Shown here: positions 17,886-27,167 of the stretch, piece by piece
Layout of the letters: every line of letters starts with the position of its first letter
How positions within the stretch are numbered: the first letter of the stretch is position 1
NCBI RefSeq assembly: GCF_008802405.1
Contig: NZ_VZDO01000007.1
Span: forward strand, 95,721 to 159,720
Reading direction: 5' to 3'
DNA: 64,000 nucleotides
From: Plantimonas leprariae
GTDB taxonomy: Bacteria > Pseudomonadota > Alphaproteobacteria > Rhizobiales > Rhizobiaceae
Program-made: the position numbers and the translations under genes
The notes under the pieces: generated by a model
Seen by the model: only the letters and a program-made list of their open reading frames with translations
What the model was told of the DNA's origin: nothing
Databases searched by the model: none

Positions 17886-18470
17886 TCAAACCGCCGGCGA
17901 GCGCGATGCGTCGACGAAATATTCCCAGAGGTAGTCTGCGAAGGAGCGGCCGCAGAAGACCTCGAAATGGGTCTCGCCCCGGCGCCACACCGTGATCTCG
18001 GCGCGGCTGAACACGGTGCGCGTCACCGCGCCGACCGGAAAGGTCGCGAGCCGAAGGTCGCGCGGGCAGCCCGCGGCGAGGACCGCCTCCGCCGCCGGTC
18101 CTTCCAGCGAGATCGCGACGAATCGGTCCGACACGTCGACCGGCGACTGCTCCGCCGTGCCGCTCGCCTCGATCTTCGCGATCAGTTCCGCCGCCGCGTC
18201 GTCGCCGGTCGCTTCCGACACGAGCATCACGTCGTCCGGCCCGAGCCAAAGCGCCGCGATGCCGTCCGTCGCCGTGCTTGCCTTCGGGCGGCGCGGCAGG
18301 TCGAAGCCGAGCGCCCGGCCGACCGGCTCGAAGGCGGGCTCCGACAGGTGCAGCGCGATCAGCGTCCGCGCCGGAACAGAGCCGAGCGCGATGCCCGGGC
18401 CGGAATGGTAGCGCCCGTCGAGCGGATGGAGCGCGCGGATCGGCGCGAGCGCGGTCGCGGCGTCAGCCAT
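17886..18470 (-). CDS. soxG: Sarcosine oxidase gamma subunit
   Basis: A 194-residue SoxG-like protein, the small structural subunit of heterotetrameric sarcosine oxidase, related in fold to the GcvT domain of the alpha subunit. It shows the LWLGPDDVMLVSE block and a C-terminal VFCGRSFADYLWEYF segment typical of the family. ATG 18470 overlaps the soxA stop by eight bases, indicating coupled synthesis. It is the last gene of the operon. Confidence 0.9.
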   Translation of the reverse strand: MADAATALAPIRALHPLDGRYHSGPGIALGSVPARTLIALHLSEPAFEPVGRALGFDLPRRPKASTATDGIAALWLGPDDVMLVSEATGDDAAAELIAKIEASGTAEQSPVDVSDRFVAISLEGPAAEAVLAAGCPRDLRLATFPVGAVTRTVFSRAEITVWRRGETHFEVFCGRSFADYLWEYFVDASRSPAV

Positions 18471-21450
18471 GCAGCTTCTCCCCGTCCTTGTCGTAGAAGA
18501 TCGGATCGGTCACCTCGACGGCGTGGTCGCCGTCCGGCATCGGGACGTGGAGCGTCTCGCCCTTGCGTGCCCGGCCGTTCCTGACGAGCGCCAGCGCGAT
18601 GGAGCGGCCGAGCGTTTCCGACCAGTAGGACGACGTCACATGGCCGATCATGGTCATGGGCTTCGCCTGCTTCGGATCGGCGACGATCTGCGCCCCTTCT
18701 TCCAGGACGTGGAGCGGGTTCTTGGTGAACAGCCCGACGAGTTCCTTCCTGTTGGCGGCGAGGAGGTCGGGCCGACCCATGCCGCGCTTGCCGACGAAGT
18801 CCGCCTTCTTCTTCGACACGGCCCAGGAGAGCGCCGCATCGGCCGGCGTCACTGTGCCGTCGGTCTCCTGGCCGACGATGATGTAGCCCTTCTCGGCGCG
18901 CAGCACGTGCATCGCCTCGGTGCCGTAGGGCGCGATCCCGTGCGGGCGGCCGATCTCGCGGATCGCGTCCCAGACGGCGCGGCCGTAGCGGGCCGGTACG
19001 TTGATCTCGAAGCCCGCGTCGCCGGTGAACGAGACGCGGAAGAAGCGGCTCGGCACGCCCAGGAAACGCCCTTCCGCCACCGACATGTGCGGGAAGGCGG
19101 CGTTCGAGACGTCGGCGCCCTCGAAATGCGGCGTCACGATCTCGCGCGCCTTCGGACCCTGCACCGCGATCGTCGCGTACTGCTCGGTGATCGAGGTCAG
19201 CCACACCCTCAGGTGCGGGAACTCGGTCTGGCGGTAGTCCTCCATGTGGTTGAGGACGCGCGCCGCCCCGCCGGTCGTCGTGGTGACGTGGTAGCGATGC
19301 TCGCCGATCCGAGCGACGATGCCGTCGTCGATGATGTAGCCCGCTTCCGACAGCATGATCCCGTAGCGGCAGCGGCCGACCGCCAGCGAGGCCATCGGCG
19401 TCGCGTAGATGAGGTCGAGGAAGGCGGCCGCGTCCGGTCCCACGACCTCGATCTTGCCGAGCGTCGAGGCGTCGAACATGCCGGCGGCGTCGCGCACCGC
19501 GCGGCATTCGCGCTTCACCGCGTCGTGCATCGAGGCGCCGCGCGGGAAGTACCAGGCGCGCTTCCACTGCCCGACATCCTCGAACACCGCGCCTTCGGCG
19601 ACCGCGCTCTCGTGGATCGGCGTCCGGCGCACCGGGTCGAACAGGTCGCCGCGATTGTGCCCGGCGATCGTGCCGAAGGTGACTGGAGTGAACGGCGCGC
19701 GGAAGGTCGTGAGCCCCACCTGCGGCATGGTCACGTTCAGCGCCTCGGCCGCGACGCCGATGCCGTGGATGTTCGAGGTCTTGCCCTGGTCGGTCGCCAT
19801 GCCGTTCGTGGTGAAGCGCTTGATGTGCTCCACCGAACGGAAGCCCTCGCGGGTCGCGAGGCGGATGTCGTTCGCCGTGACGTCGTTCTGGAAGTCGACG
19901 AAGGCCTTTCGGAAGCGCCCCGGCGCGGCGGTCGGCGTCGCGCCGGCCGAGCCGCCGGCGGTGCCGGCCATGCCTTCCACCGCGACATCGGCCGCCGTTT
20001 CCAGCGCCTGTCCGCCGGTCGCCGTGAAGCCGGCGAGGCGCGCCGCGCGCAGCGTCGAGGCGAGGTCGAAATCGCCGGCGCAGGCGCCGACGGAAACGCA
20101 GTCCTGCGAATACTCGCCGGGAATGTAGGCGTGCGAGGCCGCGTCGAACTTCAACTTGCCGCGCGATTGCGAGAACAGGTGAACGGAAGGCGTGAAGCCG
20201 CCCGACATCAGGAGCGCGTCGCAATCGAAGCCGCGCTGGTCGTGGCCGCTTCGCGTTTCCTCGACCTTGATGCCGCGCACGCGCCTGCGGCCGCGGACGG
20301 ACGCGATGGAGTAGCCGGTCAGCACCTCGATGCCGAGGTTCCTCGCCTCGCGCAGAAGGCTTGCGTCCGGTTCCTCTCGGAGGTCGACCAGCACCGGCAC
20401 GTCGATGCCGGCGCGCCGGAGGTCGCCCGCTGCCGCATAGGCCGCGTCGTGCGCGGTGAACACCGCGACGCGGCGGCCCGGCGCGACGCCGTAATGGTTG
20501 AGGTAGGTCCGGGCGGCGGAGGCCAGCATCACGCCCGGCCGGTCGTTGTCCGGGAACACCAGCGGGCGCTCGATCGAGCCGGTGGCGAGCACGACGCGCT
20601 TCGCCCGGATCTGCCACAGCCGCTCGCGCGGCGTCGCCGGATCGGGGTTCGCCAGATGGTCGGTCGCCTCTTCCGACACGGCCACCATGTTCTGCAGGTA
20701 GTAGCCGAAGGCCGTCGCGCGGCGGAGCAGCCGGACGTTCGGCATCGCTTCCAGCCGGCGGACGGCATCGGCGACGAAGTTCACCGCGAGGACGCCGTCG
20801 ATCGTGGCGTTGCGCTCGGCCCTGAGCCAGCCGCCGAACTCAGCGTTCTCATCGCAGAGAATGACGGAGGCGCCCGCCTCGCCTGCCGCGAGCGCCGCCG
20901 TCAGGCCGGCGGCACCGCCGCCGACGACGAGCACGTCCGCATGCTCGAAGCGGTTGGCGTAGCTGTCGGGATCGGGATCGGCCGGGGCGCGGCCGAGGCC
21001 GGCGGCGGCGCGGATCTTCGGCTCGTAGACGCGGTGCCAGAAGCCGCGCGGCCACATGAAGGTCTTGTAGTAGAAACCGGCCGGCAGGAAGCGCGAGAAA
21101 TACTGGTTCACGCCGCCGACGTCGAAGTCGAGCGAGGGCCAGCGGTTCTGGCTGACCGAGCGGAGCCCCTCGTAGAGCGGCTGCACCGTCGCGCGGGCGT
21201 TCGGCTGGCGCCGGGCGCGGTCGCGCCGGATCTCGACCAGCGCGTTCGGCTCCTCCGAGCCGATGCCGATTATGCCGCGCGGCCGGTGGTACTTGAACGA
21301 GCGGCCGGTGAGATGGACGCCGTTGGCGAGCAGCGCCGAGGCGAGCGTGTCGCCCTCCCGCCCCTCGTAGCGGTTGCCGTCGAACGAGAAGGCGATGCGG
21401 CGGGCGGAATCGAGCCGGCCGGCACCCGGGATGCGAAAGCGCTCGGTCAT
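18463..21450 (-). CDS. soxA: Sarcosine oxidase alpha subunit
   Basis: A 995-residue subunit of the enzyme that oxidatively demethylates sarcosine to glycine, passing formaldehyde units to tetrahydrofolate. The order of domains is a ferredoxin-like N-terminal segment (about residues 10-95), an NAD-binding Rossmann domain starting VLVVGGGAAGLTAA, and a C-terminal folate-binding GcvT-like half from about residue 600. The length is normal for the family. ATG 21450 overlaps the soxD stop (TAATG), which settles the start although the frame extends upstream. Confidence 0.95.
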   Translation of the reverse strand: MTERFRIPGAGRLDSARRIAFSFDGNRYEGREGDTLASALLANGVHLTGRSFKYHRPRGIIGIGSEEPNALVEIRRDRARRQPNARATVQPLYEGLRSVSQNRWPSLDFDVGGVNQYFSRFLPAGFYYKTFMWPRGFWHRVYEPKIRAAAGLGRAPADPDPDSYANRFEHADVLVVGGGAAGLTAALAAGEAGASVILCDENAEFGGWLRAERNATIDGVLAVNFVADAVRRLEAMPNVRLLRRATAFGYYLQNMVAVSEEATDHLANPDPATPRERLWQIRAKRVVLATGSIERPLVFPDNDRPGVMLASAARTYLNHYGVAPGRRVAVFTAHDAAYAAAGDLRRAGIDVPVLVDLREEPDASLLREARNLGIEVLTGYSIASVRGRRRVRGIKVEETRSGHDQRGFDCDALLMSGGFTPSVHLFSQSRGKLKFDAASHAYIPGEYSQDCVSVGACAGDFDLASTLRAARLAGFTATGGQALETAADVAVEGMAGTAGGSAGATPTAAPGRFRKAFVDFQNDVTANDIRLATREGFRSVEHIKRFTTNGMATDQGKTSNIHGIGVAAEALNVTMPQVGLTTFRAPFTPVTFGTIAGHNRGDLFDPVRRTPIHESAVAEGAVFEDVGQWKRAWYFPRGASMHDAVKRECRAVRDAAGMFDASTLGKIEVVGPDAAAFLDLIYATPMASLAVGRCRYGIMLSEAGYIIDDGIVARIGEHRYHVTTTTGGAARVLNHMEDYRQTEFPHLRVWLTSITEQYATIAVQGPKAREIVTPHFEGADVSNAAFPHMSVAEGRFLGVPSRFFRVSFTGDAGFEINVPARYGRAVWDAIREIGRPHGIAPYGTEAMHVLRAEKGYIIVGQETDGTVTPADAALSWAVSKKKADFVGKRGMGRPDLLAANRKELVGLFTKNPLHVLEEGAQIVADPKQAKPMTMIGHVTSSYWSETLGRSIALALVRNGRARKGETLHVPMPDGDHAVEVTDPIFYDKDGEKLHG

Positions 21451-21824
21451 TACTGCTGCGCCTCCGTCCGGGCCGCGGGCGTATGGGCCGGATCGCCCTG
21501 AACGCGTGGATTGACGTTGGCATCGAAGTCGGCATCGCCGAGGTCGGCAAGCTCGGGCTTCGGCTCCCCGGTCTTGTAGGTGACGACGAACTTGTCGGTG
21601 ACGGAATGGCGCGCGGCGTTGAAGAACTTGCCGCAGCCGGAACCGTGCCGCCAGCGCTCGAACACGAGCCCGCGCTCGTTCGAGCGGTAGTAGAGGCGGT
21701 GCGCCGTCTCCTCGTCGGAAAGGCCGGCATCGCCGGCCGGGCGCGGCACGTGCGCCTCGCCGGCATGGCGGAACTCCAGTTCCGGCCGCTCTTCCTCGCA
21801 ATAGGGGCAGTGGATCAGCAGCAT
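21450..21824 (-). CDS. soxD: Sarcosine oxidase delta subunit
   Basis: A 124-residue zinc-binding subunit. The four ligands known for this family are all in place: Cys6 and Cys9 in HCPYCE, and His59 and Cys63 in WRHGSGC. The C-terminal tail after about residue 95 (Pro/Ala/Glu-rich) is low in complexity. Its ATG directly abuts the stop codon of the upstream cupin gene, which normally would be soxB in this position. Confidence 0.93.
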   Translation of the reverse strand: MLLIHCPYCEEERPELEFRHAGEAHVPRPAGDAGLSDEETAHRLYYRSNERGLVFERWRHGSGCGKFFNAARHSVTDKFVVTYKTGEPKPELADLGDADFDANVNPRVQGDPAHTPAARTEAQQ

Positions 21825-22178
21825 CTAGATGCGAACCTTGGTTGCCGCGGTGGCCGGATCGCCGGAATTCGGCAGGCCCTTCGGCTCGATCAGCAGAACC
21901 TTCGCCTCACCATGCGCGATCGGGCGATGCATCACGCCCTTCGGCACGACGTAGAGCTCGCCCGGCCGCAGCTCGACGTCGCCCTCCTCCGTCTCGATCG
22001 TCACATGGCCGTCGAGGACGAGAAAGAAATCGTCGGTGTCCGGATGCTTGTGCATCGGAAACTCGCCTTCGAACTTCACGACCATGATGTCGTTGTCGTT
22101 GTAGGTGGTGACGATCTTCGGCGACCAGGGCTCGTGGAACAGCGACAGCTTCGCTTCGAGATTGACGGCTTCGGGCAT
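21825..22178 (-). CDS. Small cupin protein inserted in the sarcosine oxidase operon
   Basis: A 117-residue single-domain cupin. The two cupin motifs are clear: FPMHKHPDTDDFFLVLDG (residues about 40-57) with metal-type His residues, and PGELYVVPKGVMHRPIAH. Such proteins bind a metal and serve as isomerases, dioxygenases or ligand sensors. It lies between soxB and soxD with 11 bases to soxB and none to soxD, so it is co-transcribed and probably serves sarcosine or formaldehyde metabolism. The usual order is soxB-soxD-soxA-soxG without such a gene; its role is unknown. Confidence 0.85.
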   Translation of the reverse strand: MPEAVNLEAKLSLFHEPWSPKIVTTYNDNDIMVVKFEGEFPMHKHPDTDDFFLVLDGHVTIETEEGDVELRPGELYVVPKGVMHRPIAHGEAKVLLIEPKGLPNSGDPATAATKVRI

Positions 22179-22189
22179 CGGTTTCTCTT

Positions 22190-23443
22190 TCAGTGCGCGA
22201 CGGCGGCGGCGGCGGCTTCGTCGATGAAGCGGCCGGACACGAAGCGGTCGAGGCTGAAGGCGGCGTTGATCCGGTGCGGCTCGTCGCGCGCGATCGTGTG
22301 GGCGAAGACGTTGCCCGAGCCCGGCGTCGCCTTGAAGCCGCCGGTGCCCCAGCCGCAGTTGACGTAGAGGCCCTTCACCGGCGTCTTCGACAGGATCGGC
22401 GAGCGGTCCGGCGTCACATCGACGATGCCGCCCCAGGAGCGCAGCATCCGCATGCGCCGGAACATCGGGAACATCTCGCAGATCGCGTCGAGCGTGTGGT
22501 TGAGGATGTGCAAGCTACCGGCCTGGCTGTAGCTCGGATACTGGTCGGTGCCGGCACCGATCACGAGTTCGCCCTTGTCGGACTGCGAGATATAGGCGTG
22601 CACCGTGTTCGACATGACGATGCACGGGAACACCGGCTTCACCGGCTCCGACACCAGCGCCTGCAGCGGGTAGCTTTCGAGCGGCATGCGGACGCCCGCC
22701 ATCTCCATGACGACGGAGGTCGAGCCGGCCGCGACGACCCCGACCTTCTTCGCGCCGATGAAGCCGCGGCTCGTCTCGACGCCCTGCACTGCGCCGTCGG
22801 CGCCGCGCCGGATGCCGGTGACGGCGCAGTTCTGGATGACGTGGACGCCCCTCGCCGACGCAGCCCGCGCGTAGCCCCAGGCGACCGCATCGTGCCGTGC
22901 CGTGCCGCCGCGCCGCTGCAGGGCGGCGCCGTTGATCGGGTAGCGGACGTTCGCCGCGATGTTCAGCGGCGGGCAGAACGCCTTGGCCTCGGCCGGCGTC
23001 AGCCACTCGTTGTCGATGCCGTTCAGCCGGTTGGCATGGATGTGGCGCTTGAAAACCTGCTGGTCGTGGACGTTGTGCGACAGCATCATGCAGCCGCGCG
23101 GGGAGAACATGACGTTGTAGTTCAGGTCCTCCGACAGGCCCTCCCACAGCTTCACCGCGTGGTCGTAAATCGCGGCGGACTCGTCGTAGAGGTAGTTCGA
23201 GCGGATGATCGTCGTGTTGCGGCCGGTATTGCCGCCGCCGAGCCAGCCTTTCTCGATCACGGCGACATCGGTGATGCCGTGCTCCTTGGCGAGGTAGTAG
23301 GCGGTCGCGAGCCCGTGCCCGCCGGCGCCGACGATGACGACGTCGTAGTGCCGGCGCGGCTCGGGCGAAGCCCACTGCTCGCCCCAGCCGCTGTGGTTGC
23401 GGAACGCCTCGCGCGCAACCGCGAAGGCCGAGAAACGTCGCAT
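22190..23443 (-). CDS. soxB: Sarcosine oxidase beta subunit
   Basis: A 417-residue flavoprotein carrying the sarcosine dehydrogenation site. The FAD-binding motif is VVIVGAGGHGLATAYYLA (residues 35-52). The His in TARHDAVAWGYAR (residue 184) matches the residue that carries covalent FMN in this subunit. The blocks VIEKGWLGGGNTGRNTTI and YVNCGWGTGGFKATPGSG are typical. It is the first gene of the leftward operon; a candidate operator lies about 190 bases upstream. Confidence 0.95.
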   Translation of the reverse strand: MRRFSAFAVAREAFRNHSGWGEQWASPEPRRHYDVVIVGAGGHGLATAYYLAKEHGITDVAVIEKGWLGGGNTGRNTTIIRSNYLYDESAAIYDHAVKLWEGLSEDLNYNVMFSPRGCMMLSHNVHDQQVFKRHIHANRLNGIDNEWLTPAEAKAFCPPLNIAANVRYPINGAALQRRGGTARHDAVAWGYARAASARGVHVIQNCAVTGIRRGADGAVQGVETSRGFIGAKKVGVVAAGSTSVVMEMAGVRMPLESYPLQALVSEPVKPVFPCIVMSNTVHAYISQSDKGELVIGAGTDQYPSYSQAGSLHILNHTLDAICEMFPMFRRMRMLRSWGGIVDVTPDRSPILSKTPVKGLYVNCGWGTGGFKATPGSGNVFAHTIARDEPHRINAAFSLDRFVSGRFIDEAAAAAVAH

Positions 23444-23819
23444 TCGGGCATCCCCGTCTAAGGCTGCTGCCGCCGCGAGCGCTTGGACGACGCGCGGGCG
23501 GAGGAACTCTTCTAGAGCTTTGAACCGTCGATCAAGCTCATTTTGCGACGCCGCCGTGACGCGCCCATGAGCCGTAGCCCACCGCGACGCCGCACCGCAC
23601 GCGGCAAAAATGCGACATGGTTTCGATTTCGATTGTCCGACAAGGGTATAGGGCTTGCCGGATCATGATTTCGACGACATCGCAACCAATGGACTTCGCG
23701 ACGGCGGCCGCATGGTTTCGCCTTTCTTAACGGGAAGTCCGGCATCGTGGACGGACTCCTCCGGCGAGGGGTCCAGTCCGGCCGGATGCGGTCGGTTCGA
23801 CTAAGAGGGAAAGACGGCA
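23444..23819. other. Divergent intergenic region upstream of soxB and the TPR lipoprotein
   Basis: These 376 bases are less GC-rich than the flanks. They contain the TTGTCCGACAA palindrome at 23632, a TTTCGATTTCGATT repeat just before it, and an imperfect hairpin around 23748-23780 near the lipoprotein start. No protein frame with convincing composition was found. Confidence 0.6.
23632..23642. promoter_or_regulatory. Second copy of the candidate GntR-type operator
   Basis: The 11-mer TTGTCCGACAA, identical to the one at 1720-1730, sits 190 bases before soxB. FCD-type GntR regulators commonly bind this form and often control amine or sugar catabolism. Shared control by one regulator, or two close paralogues, is possible. 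Confidence 0.5.
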
Positions 23820-24638
23820 TTGTTGTTCGACGCGAAGCGCCTCGCCGCCGTTTCACTGCTGGCGCTGCTCGCCGCCTGCCAGACCGTATCCGCGCCGAGC
23901 GTCATCACGCTCGACAAGGCGCAAGGGTCGAGCGAGAACATCTCGTCCCTGACTGCCACCGTGAACGCCGACCCGCGCAACCCGGAAAGCTACAACGTGC
24001 GCGGCACCGCCTACGGGCGCGCCGGGCAGAACAAGGACGCGATCGCCGACTTCACGACCGCGATCCAGCTCAATCCAAACTTCTACCAGGCCTATGCCAA
24101 CCGCGCGCTCGTCTACCGCCAGACCGGCGACAACCAAGCCGCGCTCGCCGACTACAACGCCGCGATCCGGCTGAACCCGAACTACGACGGCGCCTATATC
24201 GGCCGCGGCAACCTCTACCGCACGGCGAACCGCAACCGCGAGGCGCTGGCCGACTTCCAGAAGGCGATCGACCTCAACACGACGGACCCGCGCGCCTACC
24301 ACAATCGCGGCCTCCTCTATCAACGCGACGGGCAGCACAAGCAGGCGATCGAGGACTTCTCGACCGCGATCTCGCTCCGCGCCGACGCGCCGGAGCCCTA
24401 TTCCGGCCGCGGCGTCTCGTATCTGGCGCTCGGCGACGACGAGAATGCCTTCAGCGACTTCAACATGGCGCTGAAGCTGAACGACCGGAGCGCCGAGTAC
24501 TGGACCAACCAGGCGATCGTGTTCGAGCGGCGCGGCGACAAGGCGCGGGCGGCAAAGTCCTACGCGCGGGCGGCGCAGCTCGACCCGAACTACAAGCCGG
24601 CGAAGGATGGTCTGGCACGCACGCGCGGCACGGCCTGA
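23820..24638 (+). CDS. TPR-repeat lipoprotein
   Basis: A 272-residue protein with a lipoprotein signal (lipobox LLAAC, Cys at residue 21) followed by about six TPR units (YNVRGTAYGRAGQNKDAIADFTTAI and successors) ending near residue 265. It is probably anchored in the outer or inner membrane and acts as a scaffold, as NlpI-type proteins do. The start is TTG at 23820 with an AGAGGGA ribosome site nine bases upstream; no ATG would preserve the signal. It is transcribed away from the sox operon. Confidence 0.88.
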   Translation: MLFDAKRLAAVSLLALLAACQTVSAPSVITLDKAQGSSENISSLTATVNADPRNPESYNVRGTAYGRAGQNKDAIADFTTAIQLNPNFYQAYANRALVYRQTGDNQAALADYNAAIRLNPNYDGAYIGRGNLYRTANRNREALADFQKAIDLNTTDPRAYHNRGLLYQRDGQHKQAIEDFSTAISLRADAPEPYSGRGVSYLALGDDENAFSDFNMALKLNDRSAEYWTNQAIVFERRGDKARAAKSYARAAQLDPNYKPAKDGLARTRGTA

Positions 24639-24754
24639 GGCGGGAAGCAACTCCCGAAAGATTTCCGCGTCGGGACAGGCTTGAACGCCGCCCGGCAACC
24701 CGAACGGTCGGCACGACGTTTGGCTCGCGGAAATCTGACTGGAGTTCTCGCGTC

Positions 24755-25258
24755 ATGTTCAAACGTGCTCTTCTCGCCGGGGCGGCCGTCGCCGCGGCGC
24801 TATCCTTCGCACCGGCGGCACAAGCCGGGCAGAAGATCGGGCTGCTGACCTGCCAGAGCGATGGCTCGCTCGGCCTGCTCGTCACCTCGAAGAAGGACTA
24901 TCTCTGCGTCTTCACGCCGGCGTCGAGCCGCTATCCGAGCGAGCCCTATGTCGGGCGGCTGCGGACGGTTGGCGTCGATGTCGGCATCACCGGCCGGCAG
25001 GACTTTTCCTGGGCGGTCTACGCGCCCTCCTTCCGCTCCGGCGAACCGATGAGCCTCGACGGCGCCTATTACGGCGCGTCGGTGGATGCGGCGATCGCCA
25101 GCGGCGGCGGCGCGAAGGTGCTGGTCGGCGGCCCGAACAACGGCTTCACGCTGCAGCCGATCGGCCTCCAGGCGCAGTTCGGCCTGAACGCGACAGCCGG
25201 CGTTTCCCGCTTCGAGCTCGCTGCCGCCGACACCGGCAAGGCCGTCTACAAGAACTGA
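24755..25258 (+). CDS. DUF992 secreted protein
   Basis: A 167-residue protein with a signal peptide ending AQA-GQ (about residue 23) and the DUF992 pattern: GLLTCQSDGSLG, YLCVFTP, VGVDVGITG, SWAVYAPS and LVGGPNNGFTLQPI. The family is widespread in Rhizobiales, periplasmic and functionally unknown. GGAG lies ten bases before ATG 24755. It is followed by its own terminator. Confidence 0.88.
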   Translation: MFKRALLAGAAVAAALSFAPAAQAGQKIGLLTCQSDGSLGLLVTSKKDYLCVFTPASSRYPSEPYVGRLRTVGVDVGITGRQDFSWAVYAPSFRSGEPMSLDGAYYGASVDAAIASGGGAKVLVGGPNNGFTLQPIGLQAQFGLNATAGVSRFELAAADTGKAVYKN

Positions 25259-25278
25259 TTCCGCTTTCGCGAAACGAA

Positions 25279-25310
25279 AAAGCCCGCCCGGATCGCTCCG
25301 GGCGGGCTTT
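25279..25310. terminator. Bidirectional terminator between DUF992 gene and pntB
   Basis: A 14-bp stem (AAAGCCCGCCCGGA with TCCGGGCGGGCTTT) around TCGC, with A-rich and T-rich flanks on either side, serves both the rightward DUF992 gene and the leftward pnt operon. Confidence 0.88.
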
Positions 25311-25332
25311 CGTTTGGAAGCGGCTGAGCCGG

Positions 25333-26733
25333 TCAGTGCCCGAAGGCTTTGTTGATGTCCTCGACCATCTTCTTGGCGTCGGCGAAGAGCATCATCGTAT
25401 TCGGCTTGTAGAACAGCGTGTTGTCGATGCCGGCATAGCCGGAGCCCATCGAGCGTTTGACGAAGAGGCAGGTCGCCGCCTGGTCGACGTTGAGGATGGG
25501 CATGCCGTAGATCGGCGAGGTCTTGTCGTCGCGCGCCGCCGGGTTCGTCACGTCGTTCGCGCCGATCACGAAGGCGACGTCGGTCTGCGCGAACTCCGAG
25601 TTGATGTCCTCCAGTTCGAACACCTCGTCGTAGGGAACGCTGGCTTCCGCGAGAAGCACGTTCATGTGCCCCGGCATGCGGCCCGCCACCGGATGGATCG
25701 CGTACTTCACCTCGACGCCCTCGCGCTTCAGGAGGTCCGCCATCTCGCGCAGCGCGTGCTGCGCCTGCGCCACCGCCATGCCGTAGCCGGGCACGACGAT
25801 CACGCGGCTCGCGTTCTTCATCAGGTAGGCCGCGTCGTCGGCCGAGCCCTGCTTGACTGTCCGCTCGACGCCGTCCGGCCCGGCGGCGACCGCGCTCTCG
25901 CCGCCGAAGCCGCCGAGGATCACCGACAGGAACGAGCGGTTCATGCCCTTGCACATGATGTATGAGAGGATCGCGCCGGACGAGCCGACCAGCGCGCCGG
26001 TGACGATCAGTGCGAGGTTCTGCAGCGTGAAGCCGATGCCCGCCGCCGCCCAGCCGGAATAGCTGTTCAGCATCGAGACGACGACCGGCATATCCGCCCC
26101 GCCGATCGGCACGATCAGCAGCACGCCGAGCGCAAGGCTGGCGAGGACGATCAGCCAGAAGGCGAGATGGCTTTCGGTGGAGGCGAAGACCGCGATCAGC
26201 ACCACGACAGCGACGCCGAGGGAGATGTTGATCGCGTGGCGGTTCGGCAGGAGGATCGGCTTGCCGCTCATCCGCCCGTCGAGCTTCAGGAAGGCGATGA
26301 TCGAGCCGGTGAAGGTGAGCGCCCCGATCGCGACGCCGATGCTCATCTCGACGATCGCCTCGCCGCGGATGCCGCCGACGAAGCCGATGCCGAAGGCCTC
26401 CGGCGCGTAGAGCGCGGCGGCCGCGACCATCACCGCCGCGAGGCCGACGAGGCTGTGGAAGAAGGCGACGAGCTGCGGCATCGCCGTCATCGCGATGCGC
26501 TTCGCCACCACCGCGCCGATGCCGCCGCCGATGGCGAGGCCGAGAACGATGAAGAGGAACCCGCCGAAATGCGGGCTCGCCAGGAACAGCGTCGTCAGGA
26601 CGGCGAGCGCCATGCCCGCCATGCCGTAGAGATTGCCCTGCCGCGACGTGGTCGGATGCGACAGCCCGCGCAGCGCCAGGATGAACAGGACGCCGGAAAC
26701 GAGGTAGAGGAAGGCGGCGGTGGTCTCGCTCAT
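25333..26733 (-). CDS. pntB: NAD(P) transhydrogenase beta subunit
   Basis: A 466-residue membrane subunit of the proton-translocating transhydrogenase that makes NADPH from NADH using the proton gradient. About eight to nine hydrophobic helices fill the first 260 residues, followed by the NADP-binding domain with VIVVPGYGMAVAQAQ, HPVAGRMPGHMNVLLAEA and IGANDVTNPAA. It is the last of three transhydrogenase genes; the next upstream gene ends eight bases before it. Confidence 0.95.
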   Translation of the reverse strand: MSETTAAFLYLVSGVLFILALRGLSHPTTSRQGNLYGMAGMALAVLTTLFLASPHFGGFLFIVLGLAIGGGIGAVVAKRIAMTAMPQLVAFFHSLVGLAAVMVAAAALYAPEAFGIGFVGGIRGEAIVEMSIGVAIGALTFTGSIIAFLKLDGRMSGKPILLPNRHAINISLGVAVVVLIAVFASTESHLAFWLIVLASLALGVLLIVPIGGADMPVVVSMLNSYSGWAAAGIGFTLQNLALIVTGALVGSSGAILSYIMCKGMNRSFLSVILGGFGGESAVAAGPDGVERTVKQGSADDAAYLMKNASRVIVVPGYGMAVAQAQHALREMADLLKREGVEVKYAIHPVAGRMPGHMNVLLAEASVPYDEVFELEDINSEFAQTDVAFVIGANDVTNPAARDDKTSPIYGMPILNVDQAATCLFVKRSMGSGYAGIDNTLFYKPNTMMLFADAKKMVEDINKAFGH

Positions 26734-26741
26734 CGCGCCGC

Positions 26742-27167
26742 TCAGCTCCCTTTCTTGCGATACATCGCGAGCATGCGCTGCGTCACGAGGAAGCCGCCGA
26801 CGATATTGACGCTGGCGAGCACCAGCGCGACGAAGCCGAAGAAGCTGGCGGCGCCCGAGGCCGAGATGCCGACGGCGAGGATCGCGCCGACGACGATCAC
26901 CGAGGAGATGGCGTTCGTCACCGACATCAGCGGCGTGTGGAGCGCCGGGGTCACCGACCAGACGACGTAGTAGCCGACGAAGATCGCCAGCACGAAGATC
27001 GCGAGATGGAAGACGAACGGGTCGACGCCCGTCACCGCATGGCCGGCGGCGGCGATGCCTTCGGCATGCTGCCGGGCGAGCGCGCCGACACTCTCCCGCG
27101 CCGCGCCGACTGCGCTGCCTGCGGCGTCGAGACGGCGGATCGCGTCCTGAAGCGTCGTTTCCTCCAT
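26742..27167 (-). CDS. pntAB: NAD(P) transhydrogenase alpha subunit, membrane part
   Basis: A 141-residue protein with three membrane helices (about residues 50-72, 80-100 and 105-127), equivalent to the C-terminal membrane part of E. coli PntA. The separate gene is normal in many alphaproteobacteria, so this is not a broken pntA. ATG 27167 overlaps the stop of the upstream pntAA by one base (TGATG). A 45-residue soluble extension precedes the helices. Confidence 0.92.
   Translation of the reverse strand: MEETTLQDAIRRLDAAGSAVGAARESVGALARQHAEGIAAAGHAVTGVDPFVFHLAIFVLAIFVGYYVVWSVTPALHTPLMSVTNAISSVIVVGAILAVGISASGAASFFGFVALVLASVNIVGGFLVTQRMLAMYRKKGS

Noticed and set aside
23748..23785. Hairpin before the TPR lipoprotein as a riboswitch
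   Set aside because: Only one imperfect stem is visible and no known aptamer core; too weak.
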